A stretch of 22,681 bases of DNA from a virus, in the IMG/VR virus record IMGVR_UViG_3300030104_006301, positions 1 through 22,681 of that record; one strand, given 5' to 3'. Below, one piece after another: positions 1-6,144 of the stretch. Numbering within the stretch: position 1 is the first letter of the stretch; each line of letters begins with the position of its first letter. The translations under genes and the position numbers were made by a program. The notes under the pieces were generated by a model. The model had not been told where the DNA came from. It ran no database searches and saw nothing but the letters and a program-made list of their open reading frames with translations.

Positions 1-542
1 CAATTAAGACAATCATTTCTGTTTAAGTTTTTTTCAATTAAAGGATAATAATTATTTATCCAAACATCTCTGTTTCTTCTTGTTCTTTGTATTTCATCCA
101 TAGAAATACCTATCCATTGATCTACTAATATTTCTTTTCCTGCTCTTTGACCTTTTTTTAAACCTAATAATTCTCTTATTTTTTTCCTAATTGGTTGTAT
201 TTTAAAATCATTTGTGCATTGCCTACGAATAAAACCTTTTTCCATATACATTGGAAAACCACTATATCTTGAAGTGTTGCCTTTAGTAGCTTCCATAGTG
301 TGAGTATAAATATTTTCATGGCTATCTTTAAAATCTGCTTTAACAGTATAAAAACCTATACCATTATCTTTGGCTATTTTTTCACATCTTTTAACTTGGT
401 CATAAACATAATCTGGCTCAAAACCAGTATCAGCAAATATACAATGATCTACTTTATTTAAAAAACCATTTACTGACATTAAAAACATTGATGTTGATTG
501 CACACCTGCACCAAATGATAAAACTTGCAGTCTTTCTACCAT
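1..542 (-). CDS. PP-loop ATPase, PAPS-reductase-like (partial, C-terminus beyond window)
   Basis: About 180 residues are visible; the frame is open to the left edge, so the C-terminus is missing. It begins ATG (540-542) as MVERLQVLSFGAGVQST. The SFGAGVQST stretch near residues 9-17 is the PP-loop (SxGxxS) of the adenine-nucleotide alpha-hydrolase / PAPS reductase superfamily, and FADTGFEPDYVY follows where these proteins read D-T-x-x-E/H. Further on are RRQCTNDFK with a conserved-looking Cys, and WIGISMDE, typical of the phage branch usually annotated as phosphoadenosine phosphosulfate reductase. The superfamily activates substrates with ATP before sulfur or amide chemistry. The true substrate of the phage branch is not known to me, so a role in nucleic-acid thio-modification rather than sulfate assimilation is possible. 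The start overlaps the end of the DUF1376-like gene by 7 nt, indicating co-transcription. Confidence 0.8.
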   Translation of the reverse strand, partial: MVERLQVLSFGAGVQSTSMFLMSVNGFLNKVDHCIFADTGFEPDYVYDQVKRCEKIAKDNGIGFYTVKADFKDSHENIYTHTMEATKGNTSRYSGFPMYMEKGFIRRQCTNDFKIQPIRKKIRELLGLKKGQRAGKEILVDQWIGISMDEIQRTRRNRDVWINNYYPLIEKNLNRNDCLN

Positions 543-1342
543 GCCTTAAATTCTTCTTCTGTTATTAAATTTTCTTTTCTCATCTGACGCACCATATCGT
601 CAGAAATTGATGTACTTCTGATGCCTTTTTTTACAAAACCAACATAATCTTTGTGTGATTTTTTAGGTTGAACACCAAAATTATTTGTTTCTTTTTTACT
701 TGGTAATTCCTCTTCCCATCTAGCTTGATTTATCCATGTAGCAAAATGTGGAACAAACTTAGGATCATCTACTGATGAACATAATTCATTATATTTTTTT
801 ATAATTGTTTCAGATTTTACATCCTCTGGTATCTTCCAAAACGATGCTTCAGCCACTTTTTTAGAGCCTCTTTTGTAAGTTAATTTATCCCATATATTAT
901 TAAATATATCATTATCACTATCACTATCAGACGATGTCGTTACGATATCGTTATTCTTAGTTCTTTTATTGTTATATTTTTTATTAGCCTGGAGAACTTG
1001 GTCTTTCTTTTTTCTAGCAATTTCGTACTCTTTTTGCTGTCTTTCATTAAAGTACGACTCAATACCTATATCGTTTTCTTTTAAAATAAATTTTGATTTT
1101 AATATAAAATATAGATCTTTTTTCTGTTCTTCCCAGTTAGTTAAATCATCTGGATTGCATAATAAAGATAGCCTCGATAACTTTACGATATCGTTAGGCA
1201 ACCCTCTTCCATTTCTAACTTGTGCATGCGATAATAATTGAATGTAAATACCTCTTTGCTGTGGAGTAAGATCTTGCGTACCTGTAATCCAAGACTCAAC
1301 ATAAAAATACAATGCAGGAATATTATCGCTAGCTGATTTCAC
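536..1342 (-). CDS. DUF1376-type phage replication protein
   Basis: 268 aa. The N-terminus (residues about 10-50) reads FYVESWITGTQDLTPQQRGIY followed by IQLL and NGRGLPND, the pattern of DUF1376/YdaU-like phage proteins (W-x-x-x-T-x-x-L-x-x-x-x-R-G-x-Y-x-x-L-L). The middle is polar and low-complexity (Ser/Asp/Asn around 130-150). Around 190-212 the segment ending FVPHFATWINQARWEEE matches the C-terminal part of many phage replication initiators or helicase loaders (P-H-x-x-T-W-x-N-x-x-R-W). The role is probably phage replication initiation by recruiting host helicase; family knowledge supports this only loosely. The start is GTG at 1340-1342, chosen because AAGGAAG lies about 6 bases upstream. 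It overlaps the LexA-like gene by 14 nt and the PP-loop gene by 7 nt, forming a three-gene leftward operon. Confidence 0.75.
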   Translation of the reverse strand: MKSASDNIPALYFYVESWITGTQDLTPQQRGIYIQLLSHAQVRNGRGLPNDIVKLSRLSLLCNPDDLTNWEEQKKDLYFILKSKFILKENDIGIESYFNERQQKEYEIARKKKDQVLQANKKYNNKRTKNNDIVTTSSDSDSDNDIFNNIWDKLTYKRGSKKVAEASFWKIPEDVKSETIIKKYNELCSSVDDPKFVPHFATWINQARWEEELPSKKETNNFGVQPKKSHKDYVGFVKKGIRSTSISDDMVRQMRKENLITEEEFKAW

Positions 1343-1604
1343 AAGGCACTTCCTTTGTTATAATTAATGATCTTTTTTTAAATTTTGCTTTAGCTAAAAA
1401 TTGTTTATCAACCAATGCCATAACAATTTCATAACCTGCACTTGGAGTTTTATAATTTAAACCTTTTTGTATTTCTCTAAAAGATGGACATTTGCCATGC
1501 AATTTGAAGTATTTTTGTATAAATTGTAGTGTTTTTAACTGTGTTTTTGTTAAATTTTCATCTAATTCTACTGATTTCTGGCATAAATTACATTTAATAA
1601 TCAT
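1329..1604 (-). CDS. LexA-like winged-helix DNA-binding protein, no protease domain
   Basis: 91 aa. Residues about 18-84 follow the LexA N-terminal winged helix: LTKTQLKTLQFIQKYFKLHG, then CPSFREIQKGL, then TPSAGYEIVMALVDKQFL and a basic strand ending RSLIIT. This is the L-T-x-x-Q-x-x-x-L-x-F-I ... P-x-x-R-E-I ... K-S/T-P-S order of LexA. Unlike LexA (about 200 aa) there is no S24 peptidase half. A CNLC pair at residues 5-8 could be half of a metal site. It is the first gene of the leftward operon, divergent from the CI-like repressor, so it is well placed to be the Cro- or activator-like partner in the switch. That role is inferred from position; the fold call is firmer. Confidence 0.7.
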   Translation of the reverse strand: MIIKCNLCQKSVELDENLTKTQLKTLQFIQKYFKLHGKCPSFREIQKGLNYKTPSAGYEIVMALVDKQFLAKAKFKKRSLIITKEVPCEIS

Positions 1605-1735
1605 AATACTTTTTTTAATTAGGGATTTATTTTTGTTTTGTAAATATTTTTTTATTTTGTGTTTATATTTGACAAGTCATTAATTAATTTGTTAAGTGCA
1701 ATTATTAGAAAAAAAATTGTATTTTGTGTAATTTT
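1605..1735. promoter_or_regulatory. Divergent intergenic region, putative lysis-lysogeny switch
   Basis: The gap lies between the divergent LexA-like and CI-like genes. A plus-strand TTGACA (1669-1674) is a consensus -35 about 60 nt before the repressor. Its -10 is not clear; TTAAGT at 1692 is a weak match. The overlapping complement reads TTGTCA, so a minus-strand -35 could share the site. A 10-bp direct repeat TATTTTGTGT occurs at 1653-1662 and 1720-1729; the second copy overlaps the repressor translation start region. These are candidate operator elements. No function is shown by the sequence alone. Confidence 0.45.
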
Positions 1736-2344
1736 ATGCAAAAAGATGAAAAAATAATGTTTAATAAAGCACTTATAAAAATAAAAAAAAATAGTGGAAT
1801 AAAAAACAATGAAATTATATCTGAAGCTACTGGTATTGATACATCTACTACATCTTTACATTTTACAGGCAAAAGAAAAATAAATATTGAACAGGCTTAT
1901 AGTTATGCAAGATTTTTTAATGTGCATATTATTAAAATATTAGATGAAAACATTACCCAATATCCTGTCGTTGCTTATTGCAATGATGAAGGTTTAGTTA
2001 GACTAAGAAATGAAGATGAATGGGAAGTTGTTTTAGCACCTAACGATACAGAAAATGATGGTACTTATTGTATTCATCAAAAAAATGCTAAAACTATTTT
2101 TTGGTATAATCCTAAAATTTTAGTTGAAAAAAAAGATGCAATTAATATTTTTTGTTATTTAAAAAATCACAAAGGAAATTACATTGGATTAGTTAATAAT
2201 TATTTAAACAATAACAAATATAAAATTTTTAATTATCACACATTCAAATATTTTAACGCAAAAATTGATAAATGTTACCCAATAACTAACACAAGTCATT
2301 TAGATTTTTCAAAGTATCACAAGGTAAAAGCATTAATTAACTAA
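1736..2344 (+). CDS. CI-like phage repressor with HTH and degenerate C-terminal domain
   Basis: About 202 aa from the ATG at 1736. The frame extends upstream to a TTG at 1724, and another ATG lies at 1757 (MFNKALIKIK); none has a convincing Shine-Dalgarno, so the start is uncertain. The N-terminal 60 residues form a helix-turn-helix (NNEIISEATGIDTSTTSLHF, then IEQAYSYARFFNV), like XRE/CI repressors. The C-terminal half is beta-rich (PVVAYCNDEGLVRL, EWEVVLAPND, NYIGLVNNY, KIDKCYPI) and is laid out like the S24/LexA fold, but the G-D-S-M nucleophile motif is absent. RecA-stimulated self-cleavage is therefore unlikely, and an anti-repressor or ligand may trigger induction (inference). The gene diverges from the LexA-like gene. 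Confidence 0.65.
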   Translation: MQKDEKIMFNKALIKIKKNSGIKNNEIISEATGIDTSTTSLHFTGKRKINIEQAYSYARFFNVHIIKILDENITQYPVVAYCNDEGLVRLRNEDEWEVVLAPNDTENDGTYCIHQKNAKTIFWYNPKILVEKKDAINIFCYLKNHKGNYIGLVNNYLNNNKYKIFNYHTFKYFNAKIDKCYPITNTSHLDFSKYHKVKALIN

Positions 2345-2356
2345 AATATCCCTTTT

Positions 2357-2384
2357 TTGCAAATAATAGTTGCGAATTGCAAAT
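2357..2384. repeat. TTGC(A/G)AAT direct repeats, putative operator
   Basis: TTGCAAAT at 2357-2364, TTGCGAAT at 2370-2377 and TTGCAAAT at 2377-2384. The two perfect copies are 20 bp apart, about two helical turns. They lie just after the repressor stop codon and about 50-80 bp upstream of the -10 box at 2435. This arrangement would suit a repressor or activator site for the rightward early transcript; the binding protein is unknown. Confidence 0.4.
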
Positions 2385-2408
2385 TAATCTTTAATTAAGA
2401 ATTAAGTT

Positions 2409-2440
2409 ACATAAGTTGCTCCTTATGTGATGAATATAAT
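2409..2440 (+). promoter_or_regulatory. Early rightward promoter with overlapping palindrome
   Basis: A perfect -10 hexamer TATAAT lies at 2435-2440. No good -35 sits 16-18 bp upstream. Instead a perfect 7-bp inverted repeat, ACATAAG (2409-2415) and CTTATGT (2422-2428) with a 6-nt centre, occupies the -35 zone. This is a typical layout for an operator that blocks RNA polymerase, or for an activator-dependent promoter. The predicted transcript would start near 2446-2448, at the foot of a hairpin. It would feed the small genes at 2502-2752 and probably the recombination/replication operon from 2881. Confidence 0.5.
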
Positions 2441-2487
2441 CTGGCGAGGTGGCAGTTGATTAAGCAAGTGCCACCTTTTAAACCAGA
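2440..2487 (+). other. Structured 5' leader hairpin
   Basis: AGGTGGCA (2447-2454) pairs perfectly with TGCCACCT (2469-2476). Inside, after a G-G mismatch, TTG (2456-2458) pairs with CAA (2465-2467) around the loop ATTAAG. An outer TCTGG (2440-2444) could pair with CCAGA (2483-2487). The 3' arm is followed by only four T residues, so a weak terminator/attenuator is possible. A 5' stem protecting the mRNA is at least as likely, because the stem starts at the predicted transcription start and a Shine-Dalgarno follows at about 2490. Confidence 0.5.
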
Positions 2488-2501
2488 GAAAAGGTTGTTG
2501 T

Positions 2502-2648
2502 ATGTTTAACCCTTTCAAAATTATTTATAACCTGTTTGTTAGAAAATCAACAATACAAGTTATAAAAAAAGTACAACCTCAAACTTATACGAGGTTACAA
2601 AGTAAATTGTTATCTGTTCACATGAAGTCTGTAGAGGACAAATGTTAA
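2502..2648 (+). CDS. 48-residue basic small protein
   Basis: The short frame starts MFNPFKIIYNLFVRKST and ends VEDKC. It is rich in Lys, Gln and Val with a hydrophobic N-terminal third (FKIIYNLFV). An AAAAGG Shine-Dalgarno lies about 7 bases before the ATG and directly follows the leader hairpin. The stop overlaps the next small gene as ATGTTAA, so the two are probably translated together. I recognise no family. The coupling and the ribosome site are the main evidence that it is real. Confidence 0.5.
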   Translation: MFNPFKIIYNLFVRKSTIQVIKKVQPQTYTRLQSKLLSVHMKSVEDKC

Positions 2649-2752
2649 AGGGTAAACAATTTTGGTATGGGATTGCTTTTGTGTCATTGTGGGCAATCAT
2701 CATGCTCTATTGTTTTTATGGAATTATAATGGAGATACCTCTTCCTGTATAA
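2642..2752 (+). CDS. 36-residue single-pass membrane microprotein
   Basis: It begins MLKGKQFWYGIAFVSLWAII and ends EIPLPV. Residues about 7-29 form one strongly hydrophobic, aromatic-rich transmembrane segment (Trp, Tyr, Phe at both ends) after a short KGK N-terminus, suggesting N-in topology. AGAGGA (2632-2637) sits 4 bases before the ATG, a good ribosome site, and the ATG overlaps the stop of the preceding small gene. Its early position, next to the repressor and far from the lysis genes, points to something other than a holin, such as superinfection exclusion or a host membrane effector. That role is inference; no family is recognised. Confidence 0.55.
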   Translation: MLKGKQFWYGIAFVSLWAIIMLYCFYGIIMEIPLPV

Positions 2753-2765
2753 TTTTATAAAAAAG

Positions 2766-2909
2766 TTGCTTGGTGCAGTTTCATTATTTTCTCCTAAAAA
2801 AATAAGTACCTCGACTGCACCAGGTACAAAACACATAAAAGTTTATTGGGAAGCTGAAGAACATAAAATAAGGGTTAAAAATGCCAACAGGCGATTACAT
2901 AATAAATAA
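2766..2909 (+). CDS. Possible 47-residue basic protein with TTG start
   Basis: An open frame runs from TTG (2766) as LLGAVSLFSPKK through KHIKVYWEAEEHKIRVKNAN to a TAA at 2907-2909. It has no ATG and no clear Shine-Dalgarno, and it overlaps the start of the exonuclease gene by 29 nt. Amino-acid composition is protein-like (alternating charged and hydrophobic residues), and it would fill the otherwise empty gap before 2881. It may equally be untranslated leader. Confidence 0.25.
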   Translation: MLGAVSLFSPKKISTSTAPGTKHIKVYWEAEEHKIRVKNANRRLHNK

Positions 2910-3516
2910 AAAAAAATTACCAAGTGTAACAACTATTATAAGTAGATTTAAAAATGCTACTGGACTAATTATTTGGTCAAATCAATTAGGTTTAAAAGGA
3001 TTAAATTATTTTGATGAACTAAAAAAAGCAGGAGATACTGGAACTGCTCTACATGATTTAGCTGAATTATATATATTAAATAAAAAATATGAATTACCAG
3101 ATGATAAAGTTGCTGTTGATTGCTTTCAACAATTTATAGACTGGTGGGATAGTATTGATTGTGAAGTTATTTGGACTGAGAAAAAATATACAAGCAAGAA
3201 ATTAAATGTTGGTGGCTGTCCAGATTTATTAGTTAAACAGAATGACAAATATATTTTAGTAGATTTTAAAACTTCTAAAGCAGTTTATTCTGATATGATA
3301 ATTCAACTGTCTTGTTATGCAGAATTAATAAAAGAAAATGATGGCATAGAAATAGATAGAGCAGTCATAGTACGATTTCCAAAAGATGATAATGAAACTG
3401 AAATAAAAAAATTTTTTACTGAAGATCTTGCTGTTGGTCTAAAGCAATTTAAACTTCTTAGAAAAGCATTTGATTTAGATAAAGACCTTAACAAAATATT
3501 AAAAGGAAAAAAATAA
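2881..3516 (+). CDS. PD-(D/E)XK exonuclease, RecB/Cas4-like
   Basis: 211 aa. The motif order fits the RecB-type nuclease family: GTALH around residues 54-58 (H58), E100 in WTEKKY, GGCPD with D115, then ILVDFKTSK giving D128-x-K130, and QLSCYAEL with Q142 and Y146. In this family the Asp, Asp and Lys bind metal and cut phosphodiester bonds. With the ERF protein immediately downstream (TAATG overlap), it probably makes 3' single-stranded tails for annealing, like lambda Exo with Beta. The ATG follows AAGGG about 6 bases upstream. Length is normal for phage versions, and the domain appears complete. Confidence 0.85.
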   Translation: MPTGDYIINKKKLPSVTTIISRFKNATGLIIWSNQLGLKGLNYFDELKKAGDTGTALHDLAELYILNKKYELPDDKVAVDCFQQFIDWWDSIDCEVIWTEKKYTSKKLNVGGCPDLLVKQNDKYILVDFKTSKAVYSDMIIQLSCYAELIKENDGIEIDRAVIVRFPKDDNETEIKKFFTEDLAVGLKQFKLLRKAFDLDKDLNKILKGKK

Positions 3517-3995
3517 TGGGCGATGAATTTCCAGAACAAGACATAGAACAAGTAATAAATCCTATGCCAAAAAGTATAGCTACAGCAATTAATGAAATAA
3601 TGCTTAAATTACAAAAGCCATTAGAACATGATGCAGAAAATAAATTTCAAAAATATAAATATACAAGTATTGATGGTTTTTTAAAACAAGTACACCCTGT
3701 TTGTGCTGAAGCAGGATTAATAATTGTACCACATGAAAAATCAAGTGAGATTAGTCCATCTGGAAAAAATTTAACAGTTGTTTATCAATATATCTTAGTT
3801 CACAAAGACGGAGATACTTGGGATTTTCCAACAACTAAACATATTGTCGTACCATTTGGTAATGGTACAGCAATGGGTACTGCCCAGTCTTATGCACTAA
3901 AACAATTTATGCGTTCTCTGTTCCAATTAAGTACAGGAGAACAAGATGATTTAGACGCATTAGAACAACCTAAAAAAACTAAAGGAGATTTATGA
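3516..3995 (+). CDS. erf: ERF-family single-strand annealing protein
   Basis: 159 aa. The central and C-terminal parts carry ERF hallmarks: FQKYKYTSIDGFLKQVHP (residues about 44-61), AGLIIVPHE, and the segment GTAMGTAQSYALKQFMRSLF then QLSTGEQDDLDA (117-148), matching G-x-A-x-x-Y-A-x-R/K-x-x-L-x-x-x-F-x-L-x-T-G-x-x-D-D-x-D-A. ERF proteins anneal complementary single strands and promote recombination or genome circularisation. It starts on the TAATG of the exonuclease gene and shares an ATGA with the next gene. The C-terminus is a short basic tail (KKTKGDL). Confidence 0.88.
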   Translation: MGDEFPEQDIEQVINPMPKSIATAINEIMLKLQKPLEHDAENKFQKYKYTSIDGFLKQVHPVCAEAGLIIVPHEKSSEISPSGKNLTVVYQYILVHKDGDTWDFPTTKHIVVPFGNGTAMGTAQSYALKQFMRSLFQLSTGEQDDLDALEQPKKTKGDL

Positions 3996-4240
3996 CCGAA
4001 GATAAAAAATTTGCAGAAGGTTTATATGTAAAAGAGTCGACTGTTGATTTTGTAAAATTTAAACTATCAATCAACAAAGATCAATTTACCCAATGGTACA
4101 AAAAAAAATTAGAAGATAAAGATGATGATTGGATTAATCTTGATATTAAAGTCAGTAAGGATGGTAAATGGTATGCAGAAGAAAATACCTGGAAACCTAA
4201 AAAAGAAGAAGAACAAAAAGAGGAGCTTCCAGATTTTTAA
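3992..4240 (+). CDS. Unknown 82-residue protein of the recombination operon
   Basis: It has an acidic/basic mixed sequence: FVKFKLSINKDQFTQWYKKK, then WINLDIKVSKDGKWYAEENT and an acidic/Lys tail ending ELPDF. The conserved-looking core (alternating strands with Trp and Tyr) and the acidic C-terminus ending in Asp-Phe resemble the layout of single-stranded-DNA-binding proteins, whose acidic tails recruit partners. I cannot confirm an OB fold. It is coupled to ERF by ATGA and to the DnaA-like gene by TAATG, so a job alongside strand annealing is reasonable but inferred. Confidence 0.75.
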   Translation: MTEDKKFAEGLYVKESTVDFVKFKLSINKDQFTQWYKKKLEDKDDDWINLDIKVSKDGKWYAEENTWKPKKEEEQKEELPDF

Positions 4241-4722
4241 TGTTTGGTATTAATAGAAAATATCCTGTCGATAAATCAAGTATAAAATCTTCTGTCGTAA
4301 GAAGAAGAGACATAGTAGAAAACAAGGTTATTGACAGGATTAAGTTTAAACAAAAACAAAAACAAAAACATGAAGCACTTACTCAAGAAGAAATAAAATT
4401 TGTTAAATTACTTTTGAGCAAGCCAGCAATTTTAAGGTTAATTATGTCATATCCTCAATCATTAATAAAAGGTGGACTATTTGATGTTGCACATAAAGTC
4501 TGTGATTTTTACGACATAAATTTAGATGATTTATTAGGTAAAAAAAGAGATAAACATTTAGTTTTGGCAAGAAGAGATTTTTGTCACATCTGCATTAAAA
4601 ACACAAATTCCACACAAGCAAAAATTGGTAGATTTTTAAAAAGAGATCACACCACAGTTTTACATCATTTAAAACATGATCCGATTAACATTGATAAAAT
4701 TTTAGAAAACGATGGCAACTAA
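4240..4722 (+). CDS. Stand-alone DnaA domain IV (origin-binding) protein
   Basis: 160 aa. Residues about 81-146 match the DnaA C-terminal double-stranded DNA-binding domain: VAHKVCDFYDINLDDLLGKK, RRDFCHICIK, then STQAKIGRFLKRDHTTVLHH. The RDHTTVLHH stretch (135-143) is the DnaA signature that reads bases of the DnaA box. There is no AAA+ ATPase domain. The N-terminal 50 residues are basic, with a KQKQKQK run. In phages such proteins may mark the phage origin or compete with host DnaA; I saw no convincing DnaA-box cluster by eye. It overlaps the HNH gene by 11 nt. Confidence 0.85.
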   Translation: MFGINRKYPVDKSSIKSSVVRRRDIVENKVIDRIKFKQKQKQKHEALTQEEIKFVKLLLSKPAILRLIMSYPQSLIKGGLFDVAHKVCDFYDINLDDLLGKKRDKHLVLARRDFCHICIKNTNSTQAKIGRFLKRDHTTVLHHLKHDPINIDKILENDGN

Positions 4723-4999
4723 ACACTTTAAAATTTATGATGATTTCTGGTTGCCAGAATACACTATTGCTCAGACCTATCAATGTGCTGTTTGTAATAG
4801 TTGGTATGGTACTGACATACATCATATTAGTAACAAAGCTCTTGGATCAAGTAAATGCAAAGATTTCATCGAAAATTTAATTTGTCTCTGTCGTTCTTGC
4901 CATACCAAATGCCATTCCGATAAAAATTATAATTTAAAAGCCAGAATAATTAATCTTGAGAATATTGCTGATAAATTAAAGGATGAACTAGATGGATAA
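4712..4999 (+). CDS. HNH endonuclease-like zinc protein
   Basis: 95 aa. The HNH pattern is visible: C25-AV-C28, DIHHIS with H37/H38, then ENLICLCRSCHTKCH giving N55, C60, C63 and H64. The two Cys pairs should hold a structural zinc, and His-Asn-His a catalytic metal. A helical C-terminal tail follows (LENIADKLKDELDG). HNH proteins near terminase aid packaging, but this one is inside the recombination/replication operon, so a role in resolving DNA structures or cutting host DNA is more likely (inference). It overlaps its neighbours by 11 and 8 nt. Confidence 0.75.
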   Translation: MATKHFKIYDDFWLPEYTIAQTYQCAVCNSWYGTDIHHISNKALGSSKCKDFIENLICLCRSCHTKCHSDKNYNLKARIINLENIADKLKDELDG

Positions 5000-5357
5000 A
5001 GGTATAAAAAAATATGATCCTCATGTGATTGCTGAAGCAAAAATGAATGCAATTATAAATTATAGAGAAGCAAAAAGAATGTTTAACTCTTTAACTAGAA
5101 TTAAAGATGAAAAAGAAAAAGCAAGATATTTACATTATCGTTTTTTAACTAATGAAAAACATAGTGTGGAAGATGCGAAAGCTAAAGCAAGAATAGATCC
5201 AGAAGTAACAGAAGTAAATATTAAGTTAGAAGATGCTGAAAAATTAATGGATGAAATGTTTGCACAGCTTGATCGAATTACAACAAAATTAGAATTAATG
5301 GCAGATAGTAATGCCACAGCCAGAGCAGAAATGAAACTTGGAGGTTTCGTTACATGA
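4992..5357 (+). CDS. Unknown 121-residue helical protein
   Basis: Almost entirely charged and helix-forming, with a probable coiled coil over residues about 70-105 (VNIKLEDAEKLMDEMFAQLD, then RITTKLELMAD). There is no signal peptide, membrane segment or catalytic motif that I recognise. The C-terminus is short and Gly-containing (MKLGGFVT). It starts on the GGATAA of the HNH gene with an 8-nt overlap and shares ATGA with the next gene, so it is part of the coupled replication operon. It could be an adaptor or dimerisation protein. Confidence 0.72.
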   Translation: MDKGIKKYDPHVIAEAKMNAIINYREAKRMFNSLTRIKDEKEKARYLHYRFLTNEKHSVEDAKAKARIDPEVTEVNIKLEDAEKLMDEMFAQLDRITTKLELMADSNATARAEMKLGGFVT

Positions 5358-5632
5358 AATATAAAAGAACTATCACAAAACTTTTCGATGACAAATATGC
5401 ATCTATTAAGGACTATGAGGTTGAAAAAGCTATTGAACTAGGTGGTGCTGAATTAACTTTAAAATCAAATAATAAAAAAATGTTTTTAAGTGTTGACCAG
5501 TTAAAGCAAGGATTACAAAAACCTACAAGTAAAGAGTTTAATCCAAACCCTAAATTAAACGAAACCAAACCTTTTCGGTTATGTAATTTTTATTGGCAAG
5601 AACAAAATGAAAATCAACTGGAGTTAATATGA
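5354..5632 (+). CDS. Unknown 92-residue protein
   Basis: A small soluble protein beginning MKYKRTITKLFDDKYASIKD. Its middle (ELTLKSNNKKMFLSVDQLKQ) looks like beta strands followed by a helix, and the tail is Asn/Gln-rich with FRLCNFYWQEQNE. No family is recognised. It is joined to both neighbours by ATGA-type 4-nt overlaps, which supports real translation. Confidence 0.7.
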   Translation: MKYKRTITKLFDDKYASIKDYEVEKAIELGGAELTLKSNNKKMFLSVDQLKQGLQKPTSKEFNPNPKLNETKPFRLCNFYWQEQNENQLELI

Positions 5633-6144
5633 GTAAAGAAATAATTAAAATTACTCAAAATGATGAAGGAGGAGAAAATCCTAAAACAAAGTTACCAGAA
5701 AAGCCATTATGGGAATTAATGTTTGATGATAATTCAATAAGAATTCTAGGGAAACCTAAGATGGAAGAGTATTTAAGTAAAGCCTATGAAAATACAGTTC
5801 ATCATTTTATGCAAAGAAGAACAAAATTATTGGATCAAAGAATTATAATACAATGGTCAATAGTTTTTAGTGATTATTCAGATGTATTACTAAGCAGTTC
5901 AGAGCTCTGCAAAAAAATTATGATTGGGCATCAAAGAAAAGATGAAGAAAAATATAAGGAATTAGAGGAAGCTCTTGCTAAGAAAAATGCTCCTCAAAAT
6001 GAAGTTTTATTTCATCCTGCAAAAACTGATCCCTACCCTCATTTAACAAAAGATAGAGAGGAATTAGACAGATTACGATTAAAAGCCATTGAGGAGGCTA
6101 AAAACGAAGAAAATAATAAAGATATTGTGCAAGGAGAATACTAA
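5629..6144 (+). CDS. Unknown 171-residue helical protein
   Basis: The N-terminus is polar (IIKITQNDEGGENPKTKLPE). A central region with aromatic residues follows (WELMFDDNSIRILGKPKMEE, YENTVHHFMQRRTKLLDQRI), then a strongly charged helical stretch from about residue 103 to the end (Lys/Glu-rich). No catalytic motif or membrane segment is seen. It overlaps its upstream neighbour by ATGA and the excisionase-like gene by TAATG. Its place just before excisionase and integrase makes a regulatory or DNA-replication accessory role possible, but this is not shown. Confidence 0.7.
   Translation: MSKEIIKITQNDEGGENPKTKLPEKPLWELMFDDNSIRILGKPKMEEYLSKAYENTVHHFMQRRTKLLDQRIIIQWSIVFSDYSDVLLSSSELCKKIMIGHQRKDEEKYKELEEALAKKNAPQNEVLFHPAKTDPYPHLTKDREELDRLRLKAIEEAKNEENNKDIVQGEY

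Noticed and set aside
56-64. TTATCCAAA, a near DnaA box, and ATATCCACA at 6682-6690
   Set aside because: Each is one mismatch from TTATCCACA, isolated and inside coding sequence; in A+T-rich DNA such matches are expected by chance, and no cluster was seen.
969-1241. Plus-strand frame opposite the DUF1376-type gene
   Set aside because: Phe/Ser/Leu-rich shadow of a recognised gene with family motifs on the minus strand.
1724-1735. TTG start for the CI-like repressor
   Set aside because: A rare start codon without ribosome site; ATGs at 1736 and 1757 are in frame. The exact start stays unresolved.
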